The notes under the pieces are model-generated. The model was not told the DNA's origin and did no database searches. It saw only the letters and a program-made list of their open reading frames with translations. Source: an uncultured Bacilli bacterium (GTDB lineage Bacteria; Bacillota_I; Bacilli_A; RF39; UBA660). Taken from it: a stretch of DNA of 18,775 nucleotides. Below are positions 15,186 through 18,775 of the stretch, piece after piece. The first letter of the stretch is position 1; the number at the start of each line of letters is the position of its first letter. The stretch is from contig CAKOXL010000024.1 of the NCBI GenBank assembly GCA_934130105.1, forward strand, positions 1-18,775, in the 5' to 3' direction. Made by a program: the position numbers and the translations under genes.

Positions 15186-17126
15186 TTAATATAAATCTGA
15201 ATAATAGAGCATATCATAAGCATATATTCTTTGAACAGTACCATCTGCATATTCAATTATAATTTCTGATAATTTTGATTTTTTGTAACTGCAATTATAA
15301 AATTTTGTTATGTTTCTCTTACCACCAGTACTTGCCCCTGAATATAATGGGCCAGTATATTTTATTTGAACATAATTTTTACCACTTATAGAATCATAGA
15401 CATAGTCATCTATGGCATTATAATTGTACCATTTTAGTGTAATATAATTTATTGTTTTACCAGAATTATTTGTTATAGAAAAATTCCATTCAACTCCACA
15501 AACATAATCTATTGTATATTTAAAGTAATTAATTTTAATTGGTGATTTTTCTGTTACAGTTACTTCCACTTGTGCACTTTTTCCATTTGTTGTTTTTGCT
15601 GTTATAATTGCCTTTCCCTTTCCTTTAGCAGTTATTTTTCCATTTTCCACTGTAGCAATACTCCAATTTGATGAACTCCATTCTATTATTTTATTACTTG
15701 TGTTACTAGGATATATTTCTGCATTTACTACTGTAGATTTTCCTAAATATAAAGAAATATTATTTTTATTTATGGATATTGATTCTGGTTTTATTTCAAA
15801 AACCTCTATTTCAATAGATGCTTTCTTTCCATTTAAACTTTCTACTGTTATAGTTGCTTTTCCTTCTTTTAGTGCAGAAATATTCCCATTTTCTACTGTG
15901 GCAATGCTATGATTACTACTTTTCCACATTATACCTTCTGTATCTGCTTCTGTTGGAAAAACTTTAAAATTTAGTTGTACTTTTTTACCATTCTCTATTT
16001 TTAAAGATGACTCTGATAATTCCAATGTATCAATTTCTATATATGTGTTTATATTAATACTTTGTTTTTTTCCCTTCTTTGTAACTACTGTAATTGTGGT
16101 ATTTCCTTTTTGATTTGCAGTAATATTTCCGTCATTATCGACACTTATTACTTCTGGATTAGAACTTTCCCACTTTTCAATACTATCAGATGCCTTTTTA
16201 GGTAAAATATTGGCATTTATTTTTTCACTTGCTCCAACTTTTATTTTATTATTCCCTATCAACTCAATATTTTCAATATCTATGTATTTTACAATATAAT
16301 TTGCCGATGCTGATACACCATTTTCTCCTTTTATTGTTATTATTACTTCCCCTTCTTTTATACCACTTATTACCCCATTTTTAACTGTTGCAATATTATT
16401 ATCTGATGATGTAAACTCATATTCGTCTAAATTAATTTGCGACAAATTGGTTGTAAAACTAATCAAATGGTCTTGATTTACTGGTATTACCTCCATATTA
16501 TCATTTATTTCAATTATCTTTAATTTTGTTTCTACAGGAATAAATATAAACCAACATATTGTTAATATAATTGGTAAAAATATTGAAATTTTTTTTATGT
16601 ACTTTTCAAGAAAATTAATATTACCTAAAATATTATAAATATTTGGTAACAAACTGGTACCAACTAAAATACCAAAAAATCCATAGATTTGTGGTAGAGT
16701 GAGTACATTAATTAATATTATAATTACCCCAATAGCATATCTAATAATATTTATACTTTTTTTCATTTCATTTTTCCCCCTCAAGAATTTTCTTACTAAA
16801 AAAATATATATTAATCCACCTATCATATAGGCAAAAATATCAAAAATATCTGTTACTGTGTCACTTCTATAAATCGGTGTGATTACTTCCCAAAATATTC
16901 CACAGGCAAATAGAATTAATTCTATTTGCCATAACTTTCTTAATCTTTTTTTTCTAAAATACAACACTATATTACAATAGGCAATAAAAGTTATAGCACC
17001 AATGCAATCATTAAAATAGCAACACATAAACCATTTAATTACTTTATTTGATATTTTTAATTTCAGCTGCTGATTAATTTCATATAAAGAAACGGTTATT
17101 ATAATTAATACTATATCTATAATCAT
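15186..17126 (-). CDS. Membrane protein: VanZ-like region, second membrane region, four Ig-like (BIG2) repeats and C-terminal domain
   Basis: The 646-residue product has several parts. Residues 1-115 have membrane helices and a VanZ-like core, FWEVITPIYRSDTVTDIFDI then AYMIGG (78-104). Residues 121-200 hold two or three more helices. Four Ig-like type 2 repeats follow at about 205-281, 284-362, 366-443 and 447-525, each with the pattern WxSSNxxIATVxNGxIxAxxxGxAxIT. Residues 531-646 form a domain with KTINYITLKWYNYNAIDD, YVQIKYTGPLYSG and IIIEYADGT, like domains seen at the end of similar proteins. The repeats would be displayed outside the cell, for adhesion or wall contact. The start has GAAGG close by, and an internal ATG at 16766 has a good ribosome site. 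It is the main cargo of the element. Confidence 0.85.
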   Translation of the reverse strand: MIIDIVLIIITVSLYEINQQLKLKISNKVIKWFMCCYFNDCIGAITFIAYCNIVLYFRKKRLRKLWQIELILFACGIFWEVITPIYRSDTVTDIFDIFAYMIGGLIYIFLVRKFLRGKNEMKKSINIIRYAIGVIIILINVLTLPQIYGFFGILVGTSLLPNIYNILGNINFLEKYIKKISIFLPIILTICWFIFIPVETKLKIIEINDNMEVIPVNQDHLISFTTNLSQINLDEYEFTSSDNNIATVKNGVISGIKEGEVIITIKGENGVSASANYIVKYIDIENIELIGNNKIKVGASEKINANILPKKASDSIEKWESSNPEVISVDNDGNITANQKGNTTITVVTKKGKKQSININTYIEIDTLELSESSLKIENGKKVQLNFKVFPTEADTEGIMWKSSNHSIATVENGNISALKEGKATITVESLNGKKASIEIEVFEIKPESISINKNNISLYLGKSTVVNAEIYPSNTSNKIIEWSSSNWSIATVENGKITAKGKGKAIITAKTTNGKSAQVEVTVTEKSPIKINYFKYTIDYVCGVEWNFSITNNSGKTINYITLKWYNYNAIDDYVYDSISGKNYVQIKYTGPLYSGASTGGKRNITKFYNCSYKKSKLSEIIIEYADGTVQRIYAYDMLYYSDLY

Positions 17127-17134
17127 TATCCTTC

Positions 17135-17206
17135 TTATCCTTCAATTGAAAATATAAACAATGCTACTAAAATCGCCATTACTGTTCCAAAGAATCCCAT
17201 ATACAT
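17135..17206 (-). CDS. Very small hydrophobic peptide, 21-23 aa, upstream of the Ig-like protein gene
   Basis: From ATG 17204-17206 the peptide reads MYMGFFGTVMAILVALFIFS, then IEG and TAA (17135-17137). AGAGGTGG lies directly before it and suits the second ATG (17198-17200) better by spacing, giving 21 residues. Nearly the whole peptide is one membrane helix. The stop lies 8 bases before the ATG of the large membrane protein, whose ribosome site is in that gap, so the two are probably translated in sequence. It may be a small membrane partner, a leader peptide that controls the next gene, or a toxin-like peptide. It could also be chance, given its size. Confidence 0.5.
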   Translation of the reverse strand: MYMGFFGTVMAILVALFIFSIEG

Positions 17207-17255
17207 TCCACCTCTCTATTAAATTACAATATACATTTTACCATATAACCCATAG

Positions 17256-17280
17256 TTTTGCGAATATTTTTCTTCGAAAT
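17256..17280. promoter_or_regulatory. Imperfect dyad between the divergent cargo genes
   Basis: TTTTGCGAA-tatttttc-TTCGAAAT is an imperfect inverted repeat in the 97-base gap between the small peptide gene (minus) and the HTH gene (plus). On the minus strand a TGGTAAAAT extended -10 lies between the dyad and the peptide gene, with no clear -35 box. This is the expected place for the HTH protein to bind and control both genes. Confidence 0.45.
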
Positions 17281-17303
17281 GTAAAAATTATTATGGTGAT
17301 ATT

Positions 17304-17744
17304 ATGTATGATAATAATTTAAAATTTTGCCGTGAATCTTTAGGTATGACTCAAAAAGAATTAGGACATATTTTTGACCTTGCTGAGTCAACTATATCTG
17401 GGTGGGAAAATAATAATGATACAATTCCTTTACCAAAGCTAATACGATTTTGTAATTTATATGATTTTTCTATCGATTTTGTATTAGGAATTAGTAGAAA
17501 AAATACTTTATATAATAAAATTCAAAAAATTGATAAAAAATATATAGGTAGCTCATTAAAAAAATTAAGAAAAGAATTGAAAATGACTCAAAAACAAATA
17601 GCTGATGAATGTTCAATTTCACAAACTACTTATAGTAATTATGAATTAGGTATTACATTAATTACAACATTAACTTTATACACCATATGTAAAAATCATA
17701 ATTTATCAGTAGATAAATTTTTAGGCAGAAAAATAATTGAATAA
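17304..17744 (+). CDS. Transcriptional regulator with two XRE-type HTH domains, 146 aa
   Basis: The protein consists of two lambda-repressor-like DNA-binding domains in a row. Domain 1 covers about residues 5-63 (CRESLGMTQKELGHIFDLAE, STISGWE, then LYDFSIDFVLG). Domain 2 covers about 76-142 (LKKLRKELKMTQKQIADECS, TTYSNYELG, then NHNLSVDKFLG). There is no separate ligand or dimer domain. GGTGATATT lies just before ATG 17304-17306. The gene points away from the Ig-like protein gene and shares a 97-base region with it that contains an imperfect dyad, so it probably controls both. Two domains in one chain might bind the operator without dimerising. It is distinct from the interrupted one-domain XRE gene outside the element. 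Confidence 0.9.
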   Translation: MYDNNLKFCRESLGMTQKELGHIFDLAESTISGWENNNDTIPLPKLIRFCNLYDFSIDFVLGISRKNTLYNKIQKIDKKYIGSSLKKLRKELKMTQKQIADECSISQTTYSNYELGITLITTLTLYTICKNHNLSVDKFLGRKIIE

Positions 17745-17772
17745 TTTTGATATTTCAAATTTTATGAAATTT

Positions 17773-17811
17773 AAAAGGACTGCTTTTCCCACACCCACTT
17801 GCGATTCTTTT
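17773..17811 (+). terminator. Terminator of the double-HTH gene, inside the right repeat
   Basis: AAAAGGACTGC (17773-17783) pairs with GCGATTCTTTT (17801-17811) with one mismatch and two G-U pairs; TTTTGTTTTGATTTT follows. It is the counterpart of the perfect hairpin at 15123-15160 and stops transcripts leaving the element rightward. Confidence 0.65.
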
Positions 17812-18054
17812 GTTTTGATTTTAATTTCAATTTAAATATAAAAAATAGAAACAATTATTTTAAATCCCCCTTATCGGGCAAATCCCGCGATTTTGGCCTT
17901 TTCGCGCTCAAAGGTCAATGTGGAAAAAAGATAATTAAAAAATCTTTTTATATTTTGTTAATTGTGGAAAACTTCTTAGTATAATTAAACTGTAATTTAT
18001 ATATTGAGTTAATTATTTTTGAATTAAGTAACAGTGGGACTATGGTATTTTTGG
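17773..18054 (-). repeat. Right inverted repeat of the element
   Basis: This is the reverse-complement partner of 14875-15160, sharing exact blocks of 39, 24 and 24 bases. It has a longer stem region at about 17868-17890 (ATCGGGcaaatCCCGcGAT) where the left copy has only GGCgaaGCC. It also holds a hairpin at 17893-17918 and an outward TATAAT at 17980-17985. It accounts for the gene-free stretch 17745-18062. Confidence 0.85.
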
Positions 18055-18194
18055 TTAAAACTAGAAATTTACCAATTGAAGTACTTATTACTTTAGCAAA
18101 ATTTTATCATACTTCAACAGATTATATTTTAGGATTAACTAGTGTCAAAACACCATATCCTAAAAATCATACAAAACAATTAATTAATATATAG
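18055..18194 (+). pseudogene. XRE-family regulator, C-terminal half (interrupted gene)
   Basis: From about 18057 the frame reads KTRNLPIEVLITLAKFYHTS, TDYILGLTSV, and ends at TAG 18192-18194. This is the end of the HTH fold and the short tail of a one-domain XRE repressor (compare the common pattern RNIPIEILIKLADFYNTSTDYILG). There is no start codon with a ribosome site. Joined to 14770-14868 it restores a continuous frame of normal length across the fourth helix. Confidence 0.85.
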
Positions 18195-18196
18195 AA

Positions 18197-18222
18197 AAAA
18201 GAAAGCCAACAGACTTTCTTTT
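18197..18222. terminator. Bidirectional terminator between the XRE remnant and leuS
   Basis: AAAAGAAAG (18197-18205) and CTTTCTTTT (18214-18222) form 9 perfect pairs with an 8-base loop. T-rich sequence follows on both strands. It overlaps the leuS stop codon by two bases. Confidence 0.8.
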
Positions 18223-18775
18223 ATTTCACAACAATATTAACAATTTTTCCTTTAATAACGATTATCTTAACAATTTCTTTTCCTTCAATATGTTTCTTAA
18301 CATTATCTTCGCTAAGTGCTTTTTCTTTAATAACATCATCAGTATCATCGATATGTACCAAAATCGTAGCCCTTACCTTGCCATTTACTTGTACTGCGAT
18401 TTCTTTTTCGTTATCAACTAATTTATCATCTTCATAACTAGGCCAACTAGATTCACAAATAGCATTACCTAACTGATATTCTTCATTTAATTCTTCAGTA
18501 ATATGAGGAGCAATTGGATTTAATAATGTTAAATAAGTACGATAATCCTTCTTAGAAATAGAATCCATTTTTTCCATCTTATTTAGTAGAATCATCAAAG
18601 AAGAAACAGCAGTATTAAATTTAAGCGCATCAATATCTTCGGTAACCTTTTTAATCGTTTTATGAATGTCTTTTTCAAGTTCACTAGAATATTCTAAACT
18701 ATCATTTACTTTTTCACCTAAACGAACAACTCTATCTAAGTATCTCTTGCAACCATTTAAGCCTTGTTCACTCCA
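18221..18775 (-). CDS. leuS: Leucyl-tRNA synthetase, C-terminal 184 residues (runs off right edge)
   Basis: The enzyme charges tRNA-Leu with leucine. The frame is open from the right edge and has no start in the window. The first visible part (GLNGCKRYLDRVVRLG, then TIKKVTEDIDALKFNTAVSS) belongs to the anticodon-binding helical domain. LLNPIAPHITEELNEEY follows, as in other class Ia synthetases, then WPSYED. The final stretch EIAVQVNGKVRATILV, then ALSEDNVKKHIEGKEIVKII and GKIVNIVVK, is the standard C-terminal domain that contacts the tRNA elbow. It ends in TAA at 18221-18223 with a terminator. All motifs are intact. Confidence 0.97.
   Translation of the reverse strand, partial: WSEQGLNGCKRYLDRVVRLGEKVNDSLEYSSELEKDIHKTIKKVTEDIDALKFNTAVSSLMILLNKMEKMDSISKKDYRTYLTLLNPIAPHITEELNEEYQLGNAICESSWPSYEDDKLVDNEKEIAVQVNGKVRATILVHIDDTDDVIKEKALSEDNVKKHIEGKEIVKIIVIKGKIVNIVVK

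Larger units (their letters stand above)
14875..18054. mobile_element. Putative transposase-less element with ~285-base inverted repeats carrying an Ig-like membrane protein and a double-HTH regulator
   Basis: The segment sits inside an XRE gene whose two halves join in frame. Its ends are inverted repeats (14875-15160 and 17773-18054). Both tips read CCAAAA(A)TACCATAGTCC going inward. No clean target duplication can be fixed; short AAAC or GAAA-like bases on both sides are possible. The cargo is a minus-strand unit (17206 to 15186) and a plus-strand regulator (17304-17744), transcribed away from each other and each ended by a hairpin in the inner edge of a repeat. No transposase, integrase or reverse transcriptase frame is present, so movement would need help in trans. 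Confidence 0.65.

Noticed and set aside
15700..15912. Plus-strand frame opposite the Ig-like protein gene (and similar frames at 4768-4980, 5711-5899, 10445-10669 and 11576-11854)
   Set aside because: All are inside strong genes on the other strand and lack ribosome sites.
17799..17984. 61-codon plus-strand frame after the double-HTH gene
   Set aside because: It lies wholly inside the right inverted repeat, has no ribosome site, and is interrupted in the matching left repeat.
14875..18054. Phase-variable invertible cassette
   Set aside because: Inverted repeats could recombine, but both cargo genes carry their promoters inside the segment, so inversion would not change expression in an obvious way, and no recombinase gene is near. 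Not excluded, only not favoured.
14875..18054. Retron, group II intron or CRISPR-type system
   Set aside because: Structured repeats raised the idea, but there is no reverse transcriptase frame, no cas gene and no short regularly spaced repeat.
1..18775. Mycoplasma genetic code (TGA as tryptophan)
   Set aside because: Tryptophans in conserved positions (for example DPWPKKRW in TrmB) are TGG, and the flippase gene ends naturally at TGA.
1..18775. tRNA, rRNA genes and riboswitches
   Set aside because: Looked for in all gaps. No cloverleaf, rRNA segment or recognisable riboswitch core was seen; gaps hold promoters, terminators or the two inverted repeats.

Overview
The window is very AT-rich, dense with genes and almost entirely read from the minus strand. 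Shine-Dalgarno sites are of the GGAG or GGTGAT type. TGA is used as a stop (end of the flippase gene) and TGG as tryptophan, so the standard bacterial code fits and the Mycoplasma code does not. YtxG/YtxH-type genes, a SpoVB/MurJ-type flippase, several FemABX genes, a Cse60-like small protein and SipW-type surface proteins point to a low-GC Bacillota, class Bacilli. An uncultured gut-type lineage near RF39 or Erysipelotrichia is my guess, not a demonstrated placement.

Layout. 1-359: start of a TasA/CalY-like secreted protein, with a promoter that has a near-perfect dyad in its spacer. 545-3029: a five-gene operon (lipoprotein, acidic disordered protein, DUF948/YtxG, YtxH, small basic protein) ending in a terminator. 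3095-3727: trmB, divergent from a 72-residue coiled-coil protein at 3786-4004. 4032-10830: an apparent cell-wall operon of one lipid-linked-precursor flippase followed by four tandem, diverged FemABX peptidyltransferases. 10980-12477: a tail-anchored protein of unknown role and a HEXXH protein. 12649-14061: DNA polymerase IV preceded by a 57-residue Cse60-like gene. 14178-14746: a small membrane-anchored protein and the 3' remnant of another gene. 18197-18775: the leuS 3' end and its terminator.

The most interesting region is 14770-18194. A short XRE repressor gene is cut in two, and its halves, 3.2 kb apart, join in frame. Between them lies a segment bounded by imperfect inverted repeats of about 285 bases that share exact blocks of 39, 24 and 24 bases. 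Inside are two divergent transcription units. The leftward one carries a 23-codon hydrophobic peptide and a membrane protein (VanZ-like region, four Ig-like repeats, C-terminal domain). The rightward one encodes a protein with two HTH domains. Each unit ends in a hairpin at the inner edge of a repeat. No transposase or recombinase is visible. I read this as a transposase-less cargo element, with the repeats possibly acting as insulators, outward promoters and structured RNA.

The wall genes probably act together: the flippase moves lipid-linked precursors and the FemABX proteins add residues to the interpeptide bridge. The cargo of the inserted element, another envelope protein, may modify the same surface.
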